Assembly: GCA_964429245.1 (NCBI GenBank) | Contig: CAYSBE010000063.1 | Span: 1-14,908 of the forward strand | Length of the DNA stretch: 14,908 nucleotides | DNA from: CAYSBE01 sp964429245 | GTDB taxonomy: Bacteria > Bacteroidota > Bacteroidia > UKL13-3 | Direction of reading: 5' to 3' | Shown here: piece by piece, positions 1-7,687 of the stretch | Position numbering within the stretch: the stretch's first letter is position 1 | Layout of the letters: every line of letters starts with the position of its first letter | Position numbers and translations under genes: made by a program | The notes under the pieces: generated by a model | Database searches by the model: none | Told to the model about the DNA's origin: nothing | The model's input: the letters and a program-made list of their open reading frames with translations, nothing else

Positions 1-164
1 ATCTCAACTCCGTTTGTCCGTCTTAAATTAGATGATATCTTAGGACTTCACATAACGTTTGCCAAAATTGCATTAAATTTTAATAGTTGTTAACCATCAG
101 AATATAAATGGCACCATTTTCATTGGCAAATAAAGCCAACCTATCCTATCCTATTCTAAATTCA
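1..164. other. Intergenic region after the barrel-fusion gene
   Basis: No coding region is supported in these 164 bases. They contain three tandem copies of CCTAT at 140-154 and an 8-bp inverted repeat (TTTGCCAA at 58-65, TTGGCAAA at 123-130) with a 57-nt spacer. Neither looks like a strong intrinsic terminator for the minus-strand operon that ends at 165. Any gene to the left lies outside the window. Confidence 0.5.
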
Positions 165-1391
165 TTAATAATCAAGCAATAAACGGTTTATCCTCGCTTG
201 TAATTTTGTGATATATTTATCAAATGGCACTACTGAAAAATTGTACCGTCTCTTTTTAAAATAATTCAAAGGGTCACCTTCTAGAACTGGAGAAATTAGT
301 TGGGAAGGTGTATTAAATGGCTTTGGTAATTGAATAAAATTGTCGTCATATACATATAAGCCAAACTGTGTTCTATCTGTATAGGCGGAAATATCTTCAC
401 AAAATGAGACAATATAATACGATTGGCTGTCATTGAATACAATCGAACTGCTAGGTTGAAGGTTTATATCAAGAAATACATTCTTAAAATCACCACGTTG
501 AATTTTTGAAGCAGTAGAATCATAAAAGAAATACAAATTACTTAAACTGAAATTCTCTCTAAAAGCTTTAGCTATAGCGAGATTTCTAAGTTTCATTTCA
601 AGTTCAATCTCCTCTGCATCGGCTGTTAATCCGGCATCGCGCAATGCTTTTATTTCGTTTTCATTAACTGTTGTAAGCATTACAAATGCTGCACCATTTT
701 TCATTGCTTGTGCTGTGAGTTTATTCTTACTTATTTCCTGATCAGATTGAAAACGAATACCGGATGCATTTAACCTTATTCCAAATTCAATGGTAGATGG
801 CCTCCCCTCAAGTGACAGTGGTGTATTGTTTGATTTAAGTGTATGCAAATACGACATCTCAATATTAACAATTGGCGACAACCGTAGCGATACACCAAAC
901 ATTGAAGAGAAACCAATTGATCCTTGCTCGTTCAAATTAGTAGGATCTGTAACCCTTAAATAGTTTCCCAATGTAAACGCCTCTGTGCTATATGACATTA
1001 AATAATACGTACGCAGTCCAAGCAAAAATGCAAAATCTTTATTATCTCCTGATGGATATAGACAAGCCATTAAGGTTCCATCTAGATAACTATAATTGTA
1101 TCGGGTATCAGATTGATTTTTCTTTAAGCGTATGGAAGAAAACCCTAATTCGCCTGTCAAATCCAAAAAATTTAACAGTGACTTTGAATAAAATATACCC
1201 CCGATTGGCATTGCTGCACCATTGAATGAATTGTAACTGGCTCCAAGTAGGGAATAGTTTATCCCCAACTTTACTCCAAAATTGGAATTGTCAGGTTTTT
1301 TCTGGTTCGATTGGGCGTGAAGGTTCGAAAATTGTAGCAAGATGATACAAAAAAGTAGACGTGGTATATTATGTGAAAATATAAATTTCAA
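165..1391 (-). CDS. Exported outer-membrane beta-barrel protein with an extra C-terminal domain
   Basis: This is a 408-residue protein of unknown function. Residues 1-26 form a signal peptide: positive start, hydrophobic stretch around residues 12-21, likely cleavage after LHA. Residues about 37-214 alternate short amphipathic strands and turns (FGVKLGINYS, SIGFSSMFGVSLRLS, STIEFGIRL), as in PorT/OmpW-like outer-membrane barrels of Bacteroidota. After this, residues about 225-408 form a separate, more soluble part: an alpha-helical stretch rich in Glu, Lys and Ala (about 243-281), then a mixed region with aromatic strands (NLYFFYDS, SYYIVSF, FGLYVYDD). I do not recognise a named domain there. 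The gene is last in the operon and starts 5 nt after queG stops. The exported-barrel reading is fairly safe; the role is unknown. Confidence 0.75.
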   Translation of the reverse strand: MKFIFSHNIPRLLFCIILLQFSNLHAQSNQKKPDNSNFGVKLGINYSLLGASYNSFNGAAMPIGGIFYSKSLLNFLDLTGELGFSSIRLKKNQSDTRYNYSYLDGTLMACLYPSGDNKDFAFLLGLRTYYLMSYSTEAFTLGNYLRVTDPTNLNEQGSIGFSSMFGVSLRLSPIVNIEMSYLHTLKSNNTPLSLEGRPSTIEFGIRLNASGIRFQSDQEISKNKLTAQAMKNGAAFVMLTTVNENEIKALRDAGLTADAEEIELEMKLRNLAIAKAFRENFSLSNLYFFYDSTASKIQRGDFKNVFLDINLQPSSSIVFNDSQSYYIVSFCEDISAYTDRTQFGLYVYDDNFIQLPKPFNTPSQLISPVLEGDPLNYFKKRRYNFSVVPFDKYITKLQARINRLLLDY

Positions 1392-1396
1392 AGTGT

Positions 1397-2320
1397 TTAA
1401 TTTAATGCAAAGTCAATATTACGGATTAAACCGTTGTATTTGGCACGTTGAATTGCAGACTTCTTAAAAATCTTACCGAAAGTTTCTTCTGTAATGTCTT
1501 TCCAAAATTCGGCATTAGCTGCTAACAGCTCAGATGAAGGTTGAAACCTGGGTTCATTGTGTGGTGCTGAGAACCTATTCCATGGACATACATCCTGACA
1601 TACATCGCATCCAAAAATCCAATTGTCAAATTTTCCTTTCATTTCATTTGGAATTTGTTCTTTAAGCTCGATGGTAAAATAGGAAATACATTTGCTGCCA
1701 TCAACATGCTGAGGTGATAAAATGGCATTTGTTGGACAAGCATCAATGCATGCTGTGCAAGTTCCACAGTGATCTGTTATGGGAGTATCATAGTCTAATT
1801 CAAGATCAATAATCATTTCAGCCAAAAAAAAGAAAGAACCTTTTTGTTTGCTAATCAGATTTGCATTTTTACCAATCCAACCCAATCCACTTTTTTCAGC
1901 CCAAGCACGTTCTAACACGGGTGCTGAGTCAACAAATAGCCTGCCGCCTATTTCTCCTATTTCTTGGTGCATCCACACAAGCAATTCTGTTAATTTTTCT
2001 TTCACCACAAAATGGTAGTCTTCACCATATGCATACTTTGAAATTTGAGGTTCTCCTTGCATCATCTTGGTTGAAGGAAAATAATTATACATGAATGAAA
2101 TTACCGACTTTGCCCCATCAACAAGTAAACGTGGGTCCAATCTTTTGTCGAAATGATTTTCCATGTAAGACATTTTACCGTGCCTTCCTTGATTAAGCCA
2201 TTTTTCTAAACGAGGAGCCTCTTCTTCTAAAAAAACAGCTTTTGCAATACCTACAGCAGAAAACCCCAGCTCTGTAGCCTTTTGTTTGATTGATTTTGAA
2301 TACTCCGTTTTTTGCAGCAT
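1397..2320 (-). CDS. queG: Epoxyqueuosine reductase QueG
   Basis: QueG carries out the last step of queuosine synthesis in tRNA, reducing epoxyqueuosine to queuosine at the wobble position of GUN-anticodon tRNAs. It uses cobalamin and two [4Fe-4S] clusters and acts in the cytoplasm. The 307-residue length is usual for the shorter bacterial QueG form. Family signatures are clear: VDSAPVLER at 130-138, with D131 in the place of the catalytic Asp, then GLGWIGKN at 145-152. The eight cluster cysteines are C185, C188, C191 and C195 (CGTCTACIDACP) and C211, C238, C241 and C245 (CDVCQDVCPWN). No key residue is missing. It starts 6 nt after the oxidoreductase gene stops and lies 5 nt before the barrel-fusion gene, so it is probably co-transcribed with both. 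No other queuosine gene is in the window. Confidence 0.95.
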   Translation of the reverse strand: MLQKTEYSKSIKQKATELGFSAVGIAKAVFLEEEAPRLEKWLNQGRHGKMSYMENHFDKRLDPRLLVDGAKSVISFMYNYFPSTKMMQGEPQISKYAYGEDYHFVVKEKLTELLVWMHQEIGEIGGRLFVDSAPVLERAWAEKSGLGWIGKNANLISKQKGSFFFLAEMIIDLELDYDTPITDHCGTCTACIDACPTNAILSPQHVDGSKCISYFTIELKEQIPNEMKGKFDNWIFGCDVCQDVCPWNRFSAPHNEPRFQPSSELLAANAEFWKDITEETFGKIFKKSAIQRAKYNGLIRNIDFALN

Positions 2321-2326
2321 GAGGTA

Positions 2327-3325
2327 TTAGTCAATTTTCAATACCAATTTCCCAAATTGAGATGCTGATTCCATTTTTTTCATTGCATCATTTACTTGCT
2401 CAAGCGCAACTACTTCATCAACCACAGGAATCAATTTATGTTGGGAAACAAAGGAAAGCATTTCCTTAAATTCTTCATCATTTCCCATGGTTGAACCAAG
2501 TATGTCAAGCTGCTTCCAAAATATTTTTGCTGCAACTCCACTTTTAAATTCGCCAAGCGTTGCACCATACATGGCAATTCTTGCCGCAGGTTTTGCCAAG
2601 TCAACTAGCTTTGCAAATGTATCTCCCCCACTGCTGTCAATTATTACATCAAATCCACCGGCAATTGATTTTAATTGCTTGTCCCAATCAAGTTGTTTGT
2701 AATTAACCCCTCCAATTGCACCTAGGTTTTTCGCTTTATGCAATTTATCATCACTACCTGATGTTACAAAAACCTCACATCCTGCAGAAATGGCAAACTG
2801 CATACAAAAAAGAGCCACACCTCCGCCTACTCCCGTAACCAAAACCTTATCCGATTTTTGGGCTCCTGCTCTTTTCATAATGGCACGAAAAGCTGTAAGT
2901 CCTGCGAGTGGCAATGCTGCAGCTTGCTCATAAGTTAAGTGTGGAGGCATTGGATAAACCAACCGAGATGGTACTTTTACATATTGTGCAAATGTGCCAT
3001 TATCGGGTGTTCCAAGTATCACATAATCCTTAGCTTGTACGCGGGGATTGTTTCCCCAGTTTAAACTCGGATTAATAATTACGTTTTTATTCAATAACTC
3101 ATTATTGTGCGCTCCTTTGGCTAATTCCAACACACCTGCACCATCTGAACCTAAAATAATGGGAATACGAATGCCAGCATACTGACCTTTTTGAATCCAT
3201 ACATCACGGTGATTGAGTGCGGCTGCGTGTAACCTAACCAGCGATTCGCCTTCGTTCAAAATTGGCTTGTCGATTTCTACTATTTTTAATTCACTATGTA
3301 TCGAATCAAGTATTGCTGCTTTCAT
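2327..3325 (-). CDS. Medium-chain dehydrogenase/reductase (quinone oxidoreductase-like)
   Basis: This is an NAD(P)H-dependent oxidoreductase of the MDR superfamily, close in layout to quinone oxidoreductases. The GroES-like N-terminal half has ALNHRDVWIQKG (37-47) and ILGSDGAG (57-64). The Rossmann half has VLVTGVGGGVALF (161-173) for dinucleotide binding, and a typical C-terminal end (FGKLVLKID). The only cysteines are at 174 and 183, so neither the catalytic nor the structural zinc ligands of zinc alcohol dehydrogenases are present. 'Zinc-binding dehydrogenase' would be only a family label. I chose the MKAAIL start at 3325 because it matches the usual family start and lies 1 nt after the stop of the upstream gene. 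A start at 3346 would add seven residues and overlap that gene. The substrate cannot be told. Confidence 0.88.
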   Translation of the reverse strand: MKAAILDSIHSELKIVEIDKPILNEGESLVRLHAAALNHRDVWIQKGQYAGIRIPIILGSDGAGVLELAKGAHNNELLNKNVIINPSLNWGNNPRVQAKDYVILGTPDNGTFAQYVKVPSRLVYPMPPHLTYEQAAALPLAGLTAFRAIMKRAGAQKSDKVLVTGVGGGVALFCMQFAISAGCEVFVTSGSDDKLHKAKNLGAIGGVNYKQLDWDKQLKSIAGGFDVIIDSSGGDTFAKLVDLAKPAARIAMYGATLGEFKSGVAAKIFWKQLDILGSTMGNDEEFKEMLSFVSQHKLIPVVDEVVALEQVNDAMKKMESASQFGKLVLKID

Positions 3326-3326
3326 A

Positions 3327-3596
3327 TTATCTGCTATTGTGTGCAATTAGTCCATCTTTTGTTGCCAAATAAAAAAAACTTTTCATATTGTCTGTATCAT
3401 AAATATATGAACGCACGTATTCTTTCTTGACTTCATCCCATTGCATGGCAGCAATATATTTTTTATGAATAAGTTGCTTGATAACATCTGCTACAATGGG
3501 AGCAGGTGCATTGCATTCACTCACTATATTTTCAAATGGCTCTACAAAATATACTGCATTCAGTACATCGTATTCTATATCTGTTAACTCACTCAT
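3327..3596 (-). CDS. Small winged-helix-like protein of unknown function
   Basis: This predicted 89-residue cytoplasmic protein has no signal peptide or membrane segment. Its N-terminal part (TDIEYDVLNAVYF, then APIVADVIKQLIHKKYIAAM) has the helix spacing of a winged helix-turn-helix: a helix starting with a T-x-x-E pattern, a short middle helix, a longer helix of the V-x-x-x-I-x-x-L-x-x-K-x-Y-I type, then a possible wing (WDEVKKEYVRSYIY). The fold call rests on this pattern alone. I chose the start at 3596 (MSELTDIEY). It overlaps the end of the glycosyltransferase gene by 8 nt (ATGAGTGA), which fits translational coupling. A start at 3644 would run 56 bases into that gene. The next gene begins 1 nt after its stop. 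It could be a small regulator or an adaptor; no function is assigned. Confidence 0.7.
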   Translation of the reverse strand: MSELTDIEYDVLNAVYFVEPFENIVSECNAPAPIVADVIKQLIHKKYIAAMQWDEVKKEYVRSYIYDTDNMKSFFYLATKDGLIAHNSR

Positions 3597-4710
3597 GTTT
3601 TCTTTTTTTCCATTCATATCCACTAACATTTGCAGATATGCCAATTATAATAACATAGAGGATATGAAAAACCTCTGCTACGGGCAAATATAGCATATAT
3701 CTTTGCTCTCTAAAAAACCGGAGTAAAGGCCATAAAAACAAACCCTCCGCAAGAAATTTTGCAATCAACATACTTACTCCAAGAGTTGGGTTTGCAATGA
3801 TATTCCAAACAATTAACACATTAAACAAATAAGCCATCATAAGAATTAAGGTAATGTACCTGTTTTCGTATTTTAGACTTTTTGAAACCCATCTTTTTCT
3901 TTGAGCATTCAACTGCTTGATGGTAGCATTTGGCGTTGTTGTCACAATGGCCGAATCTGACTTAAGAAAGTAGACATCGTTGGGGTATTGTCGATGCACT
4001 TTATGTAATAAAAATTCGTCATCACCACTTGCTACATGAAGATTTCCTTCGTAACCTCCTACTTGTTTAAATGTATCGGTATGAACCAATAAATTGGCTG
4101 CACTACACATATTTGGATAGCCAATCTGAATGGCTGATGCACCAATACCTACAAGACCTGCAAACTCGAATGACTGAATGGTTTCAAAAAAATTACTCGC
4201 ACTAAATTTTACAGGAGCATATACAAACTTAGGGTTCTTAAGTGATACAAATTCATCAATTGTTTTTAGCCATTCGACTCCCCTAGTACAATCTGCATCA
4301 GTTAATATAAAATAGTTGGAGGTAATTACCTCAACAGCATACATAATAGCCTGTTTCTTATTTTTTATATGCGCTAAATTAACATCAGACAAACAAATAA
4401 GTTTGATGTGGCGGCTTGGATTTTCATTTATTATTTCCCTTACAATCTCAACTGTTTTATCATCTGAATGATCATCAATAACCAAGACCTGCAGTTTTGA
4501 CATATCGTATCTCTGTGAAAGGATATCTGTGATACATTGTCGAATTTGTGACGCCTCATTTCTTGCCGGTATAATGACCGTATAATTTAGTTGATTGCCT
4601 TTGTTTTTACCCGAATAAAAATATGGAATACGGAGCCAGCCCCATAAATAAACTAATATCAATATTGCATAGAAAGTAGTAAGTGTAATAGATAATAAAA
4701 ATACTACCAT
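3589..4710 (-). CDS. Membrane-anchored family 2 glycosyltransferase
   Basis: This 373-residue GT-A-fold glycosyltransferase transfers a sugar from a nucleotide-sugar donor at the inner membrane. An N-terminal membrane segment (about 3-27) is followed by the catalytic domain: PARNE at 48-52, VIDDHSDD from 77 with D79-D80, the metal-binding D138-A-D140, the GDDE acidic site at 229-232, and QRKRW at 270-274, the Q/RxxRW motif of processive or cellulose-synthase-like GT2 enzymes. Three or so membrane segments close the protein (about 286-305, 309-330 and 340-360). The ATG directly follows the flippase-like gene's stop codon, with no spacer. The pairing suggests a shared job in making and moving a lipid-linked glycan or glycolipid. 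The donor and acceptor are not visible in the sequence. Confidence 0.88.
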   Translation of the reverse strand: MVVFLLSITLTTFYAILILVYLWGWLRIPYFYSGKNKGNQLNYTVIIPARNEASQIRQCITDILSQRYDMSKLQVLVIDDHSDDKTVEIVREIINENPSRHIKLICLSDVNLAHIKNKKQAIMYAVEVITSNYFILTDADCTRGVEWLKTIDEFVSLKNPKFVYAPVKFSASNFFETIQSFEFAGLVGIGASAIQIGYPNMCSAANLLVHTDTFKQVGGYEGNLHVASGDDEFLLHKVHRQYPNDVYFLKSDSAIVTTTPNATIKQLNAQRKRWVSKSLKYENRYITLILMMAYLFNVLIVWNIIANPTLGVSMLIAKFLAEGLFLWPLLRFFREQRYMLYLPVAEVFHILYVIIIGISANVSGYEWKKRKHE

Positions 4711-5697
4711 TTATTTCTTGTATTTGTATTGATAAATGATTGCTAATCCCCATAAAGCGGGAACCATAATATTGATTATCCATAGTGTGTATGCACTCAG
4801 CAAAATAGCAACCACATTGGTTGAATACATGCCAAGAAAAAACAACGCACTTGCACCGCGCATTCCTATTTCAACCAAAAGAAAAGATGGCATGAATATT
4901 TGAGCACAAAGTGTAGCCACAATAGCTTGTGTACTTTTTCCAAATGATAAGCCTGTATCAAAAAAATCTGCCAGCAAAACATACTGCATGCTAAAAATTA
5001 AATACCGCAATAAAGATAACATAAATACAGCCAGCAAATCCTGTTTTGAATAGTTACCAAAAACATTGGCATAAGACAATAGTTTTCGGTGTTTGACCCA
5101 TTTGCTTATGACCGGCAGATGAAAATATGCATAAATTGATAATGCAGATAGCAATACCAAAGCAAGGAGTAGCATATTATAATTTGCTGCAATGAAAGGA
5201 TGGTTATTAAACATAAAAAGGAAAGCAAATACACCGGGTATTGCTACACACATGACTTGCGCAGTATGACCGATAACTGCAATTAATGCGCCCTTCCATT
5301 TATTCAATTTTTCCAAATGCATGACCCGGCCTACAAAATCACCTAAATTATTTGGCGTCATTACACCCAATGCAATGCCCGAAACCAATGACCGAAGTGA
5401 CCATGTAAAAGATACTTTCTCAAATTTCCCAACCAATAGTTTCCACTTTATTGCTTCAATACAGATATTAATTGGCAGGAGCAGTATTACCCCAAACAAA
5501 ACAACCCATTTCGAAATTGTCCAACCTATTGCAACTTGCTCGAACAAGTTCTGAATTTCATAGGCAGCAAAAAGCTTGTAGCCAATAAAAACCAATGTGC
5601 ACAATATCAACACCCATTTTATGGCTATAGAGGAGAATTGTATGAATCTTTTCTTTGTGCCCAAATTAAACACTACTTTCGTTTTCAAATTAAGCAT
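4711..5697 (-). CDS. Flippase-like integral membrane protein (LPG synthase TM / UPF0104 family)
   Basis: This 328-residue polytopic inner-membrane protein has about eight hydrophobic segments. It resembles the transmembrane half of lysylphosphatidylglycerol synthase (YbhN/UPF0104 type). Family-like motifs are EAIKWKLL, a Ser-rich helix leading to GVMTPNNLGDFVGR (TP...GE/D..GR pattern), and PSFLLVEIGMRGASALFF. The soluble aminoacyl-transfer domain of MprF is absent, so it is not expected to make lysyl-lipids. Such proteins are thought to move lipids or lipid-linked sugars. I chose the start at 5697 (MLNLKTK), which has an AAGG 8 nt upstream and leaves a 19-nt gap to the divergent ruvC start. 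A start at 5718 would add seven residues and overlap the first codon of ruvC. It is the first gene of the minus-strand operon. Confidence 0.82.
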   Translation of the reverse strand: MLNLKTKVVFNLGTKKRFIQFSSIAIKWVLILCTLVFIGYKLFAAYEIQNLFEQVAIGWTISKWVVLFGVILLLPINICIEAIKWKLLVGKFEKVSFTWSLRSLVSGIALGVMTPNNLGDFVGRVMHLEKLNKWKGALIAVIGHTAQVMCVAIPGVFAFLFMFNNHPFIAANYNMLLLALVLLSALSIYAYFHLPVISKWVKHRKLLSYANVFGNYSKQDLLAVFMLSLLRYLIFSMQYVLLADFFDTGLSFGKSTQAIVATLCAQIFMPSFLLVEIGMRGASALFFLGMYSTNVVAILLSAYTLWIINIMVPALWGLAIIYQYKYKK

Positions 5698-5716
5698 AAA
5701 AAGCCTTACTGATTGC

Positions 5717-6313
5717 ATGAGTCTGGAAGAAATAAAAAATTACGACCGTATCATACTGGGAATTGATCCGGGTACAATTGTAATGGGATACGGACTTATA
5801 GGCATTATAAAGAAACAGGCAAAAATAATTAGTCTGGGAGTTGTACATCTTGATAAATATGACGAACACAGCATTCGTTTAAAAAAAATATTTGAACGTG
5901 TAACCTCTATAATTGATCAATACAAACCTGATGAATTAGCCATTGAAGCTCCATTTTTTGGAAAGAATGTTCAATCAATGTTAAAATTAGGCAGGGCACA
6001 AGGAGTGGCTATTGCAGCAGCAATCAATAAGGAATTAAGTGTGGTTGAATACTCTCCAAAAAAAATCAAACAATCCATTACAGGTAACGGAAATGCCTCC
6101 AAAGAACAGGTTGCAGCAATGTTGCAGCGGATGCTCAAATTTGAAGAAAGTCCAAAATTTTTAGATGCGACTGATGGTTTGGCTGCTGCATATTGCCATT
6201 ATTTACAACAATCAACCCCATCGGGAGGTACAGATAAAAAGTACAATAACTGGAAGTCGTTTCTTAGCAACAACCCTGATAAAGTTGTTGCAAAAGCAGA
6301 TACCAAAAAATAA
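5717..6313 (+). CDS. ruvC: Crossover junction endodeoxyribonuclease RuvC
   Basis: RuvC is the dimeric nuclease that cuts Holliday junctions moved by RuvAB during recombination and repair. The 198-residue protein has the RNase H-like fold motifs LGIDPGT (14-20), LAIEAPFFGKN (74-84), LGRAQGVAIAAA (91-102) and FLDATDGLAAAYCHY (148-162). The four acidic catalytic residues D17, E77, D150 and D153 align with D7, E66, D138 and D141 of E. coli RuvC. The tail after residue 165 is polar and Lys-rich and lies outside the core fold. I chose the ATG at 5717 (MSLEEIKNYDRIILGID), which leaves a short lead before the first catalytic Asp. The frame stays open back to 5597, but that would add 40 residues unlike the family, inside the opposite gene. 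It starts 19 nt from the divergent flippase gene. Confidence 0.93.
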   Translation: MSLEEIKNYDRIILGIDPGTIVMGYGLIGIIKKQAKIISLGVVHLDKYDEHSIRLKKIFERVTSIIDQYKPDELAIEAPFFGKNVQSMLKLGRAQGVAIAAAINKELSVVEYSPKKIKQSITGNGNASKEQVAAMLQRMLKFEESPKFLDATDGLAAAYCHYLQQSTPSGGTDKKYNNWKSFLSNNPDKVVAKADTKK

Positions 6314-6388
6314 TTTTACCTATTTCTTAGTTTTTGTGGAATATAATACATTCCTTGCGGCATCACTTTTAAATATTTTTCTATTACA

Positions 6389-6706
6389 ATGAAACTTTAT
6401 GTAGGAAACTTAAGCTATCAGGCTACAGAGCAGGACCTTAAGGACTTATTCTCCTCTTACGGAGAAATTAATTCGGTGAATATCGTTAAAGATAAATTCA
6501 CTGGTAGAGCAAAAGGATTTGCTTTTGTTGAAATGGCTGATTCTTCTAGCGCAAACAATGCTATTCAGTCTTTAAACGAAACTGAATTCAAACAGCGTAA
6601 ACTAATCGTTAACGAAGCTAAGCCACGCGAAGCTGGTAGCGAAAGACCACCAAGAAGACCGTTCAACAGCAACAGAGGTTCGAACAGAGATCTTGATCAA
6701 TTCTAA
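6389..6706 (+). CDS. Small RRM-type RNA-binding protein
   Basis: This 105-residue cytoplasmic protein has a single RNA-recognition motif. RNP2 is LYVGNL (3-8) and RNP1 is KGFAFVEM (42-49), with the aromatic residues that stack on RNA (Y4, F44, F46) present. After the fold (about residues 1-78) comes a short tail rich in Arg, Pro, Asn and Ser (ERPPRRPF, NRGSNRD), like the basic tails of bacterial Rbp proteins in Bacteroidota and cyanobacteria. Such proteins are often cold-inducible or growth-phase-regulated, but which RNAs this one binds is unknown. It starts 75 nt after ruvC and has its own terminator 17 nt after the stop. I found no clear TAnnTTTG promoter in the 75-nt gap, so it may be read with ruvC or from a weaker promoter. 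Confidence 0.9.
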   Translation: MKLYVGNLSYQATEQDLKDLFSSYGEINSVNIVKDKFTGRAKGFAFVEMADSSSANNAIQSLNETEFKQRKLIVNEAKPREAGSERPPRRPFNSNRGSNRDLDQF

Positions 6707-6723
6707 TTAAAATAGAATCACAC

Positions 6724-6758
6724 AAAAAAGCTCCTTATAAACATAAGGAGCTTTTTTT
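6724..6758. terminator. Bidirectional intrinsic terminator between the RRM gene and the HIT gene
   Basis: GCTCCTTAT (6730-6738) pairs with ATAAGGAGC (6743-6751) around a 4-nt AAAC loop. A run of A (6724-6729) flanks the left arm and a run of seven T (6752-6758) the right arm. It therefore has a U-tract on both strands. It follows the RRM gene stop at 6706 and the minus-strand HIT gene, whose last base is 6781, so it can end both convergent units. Confidence 0.9.
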
Positions 6759-6780
6759 ATGCCTTGTTATTACATTTAAT

Positions 6781-7176
6781 CTACTCAATATTAGACGCAA
6801 TTGCTTTTGCTAACTTCTCATATTCATCTTGAGAAAACTGATATCGCTCTTTTTCAAAATTTAAATCTCCAATATGCTGTAAAGGCACCAAGTGAATATG
6901 GGCATGAGGTACTTCTAACCCAATAACTGCAACACCAATTTTTACACAAGGAACAGTTTTTTTTATTGCATTGGCAATTATTTTGGCAAACAACATTAAT
7001 GCTGCATACTCTTCGTCTTCTAAATCAAAAATATAGTCTGTTTCTTTTTTAGGAATTACCAACGCATGACCCGATGCCAACGGCCTTACATCAAGAAAAG
7101 CTAAAAACGAATCCGTCTCGGCTATTTTATAGCAAGGTATTACTCCACTAATTATTTTTGAAAAAACTGTAGCCAT
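6781..7176 (-). CDS. HIT (histidine triad) family nucleotide hydrolase
   Basis: This 131-residue cytoplasmic protein belongs to the Hint branch of the HIT superfamily. These proteins split purine nucleoside phosphoramidates or aminoacyl-adenylates. The histidine triad is VPHAHIHLVPL, with H91, H93 and H95; the usual next position is taken by L96-V97. The N-terminal FSKIISGVIPCYKIAE and the FLDVRPLASGHALVIPK segment (27-43) are typical Hint strands. The length matches the family. It begins 2 nt after the greA stop codon, so the two are surely transcribed together. The natural substrate is not known for most bacterial Hint proteins. Confidence 0.92.
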   Translation of the reverse strand: MATVFSKIISGVIPCYKIAETDSFLAFLDVRPLASGHALVIPKKETDYIFDLEDEEYAALMLFAKIIANAIKKTVPCVKIGVAVIGLEVPHAHIHLVPLQHIGDLNFEKERYQFSQDEYEKLAKAIASNIE

Positions 7177-7178
7177 TA

Positions 7179-7676
7179 TTACAAAGTGATTTCAATAATT
7201 TCTAATTGTATTTTTCCGGCTGGCACATTCACTTCTAACACGTCTCCTACTTTTTTGCCCATTAATCCGGCACCAATTGGAGATTTAAAGGAAATTTTAC
7301 CTGTTTTAAAATCGGCTTCATTTTCAGATACCAATGTATAAATCATATCCTTTTTCGTACTTGCGTTCCTAACCGTTACCTTACTAAGCATCATCACTTT
7401 GCTGGTATCCAATTTGGTTTCATCAATAATACGCGAACGACTAATGAGTGTTTCTAATTGTGCAATTTTTGCTTCAAGATGCCCTTGGTCTTCCTTGGCA
7501 GCGTGATACTCTGCATTTTCACTTAAATCGCCTTTATCTCTTGCATCTGCTATTTGTTTGGAAATAAATGGGCGCTGAACATATTTCAGTTCATGCAATT
7601 CTTTGTTCATTTTCTCAAATCCGTCTTTTGAAACGTAGTTGATTTCTGTATTAACTTTTACCGGAGCTTTTGCCAT
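7179..7676 (-). CDS. greA: Transcription elongation factor GreA
   Basis: GreA enters the RNA polymerase secondary channel and stimulates cleavage of backtracked transcripts. The 165-residue protein has an N-terminal antiparallel coiled coil (about 17-88) and a C-terminal FKBP-like domain (about 92-165, with SFKSPIGAGLMGKKVGD). The tip of the coiled coil reads DARDKGDLSENAEYHAAKE (44-62); D50 and E53 match the acidic residues D41 and E44 of E. coli GreA that place the catalytic metal. It has about nine extra N-terminal residues compared with E. coli. No Shine-Dalgarno site is seen near the ATG, which is normal in Bacteroidota. A consensus promoter and a strong hairpin lie directly upstream, and the HIT gene follows by 2 nt. 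Confidence 0.95.
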   Translation of the reverse strand: MAKAPVKVNTEINYVSKDGFEKMNKELHELKYVQRPFISKQIADARDKGDLSENAEYHAAKEDQGHLEAKIAQLETLISRSRIIDETKLDTSKVMMLSKVTVRNASTKKDMIYTLVSENEADFKTGKISFKSPIGAGLMGKKVGDVLEVNVPAGKIQLEIIEITL

Positions 7677-7687
7677 CGTTTTGGTAT

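Noticed and set aside
58..130. Inverted repeat TTTGCCAA / TTGGCAAA downstream of the first gene
   Set aside because: The arms are only 8 bp with a 57-nt spacer in AT-rich DNA and no T-run. This is likely chance and not a terminator or operator.
140..154. Three tandem CCTAT units
   Set aside because: Too short and too few copies to call a repeat locus or phase-variable tract; it lies outside any gene.
5597..5716. A 40-residue N-terminal extension of RuvC from an upstream ATG at 5597
   Set aside because: RuvC proteins start only a few residues before the LGIDPGT motif. The extension lies antisense inside the flippase gene and has no family-like features.
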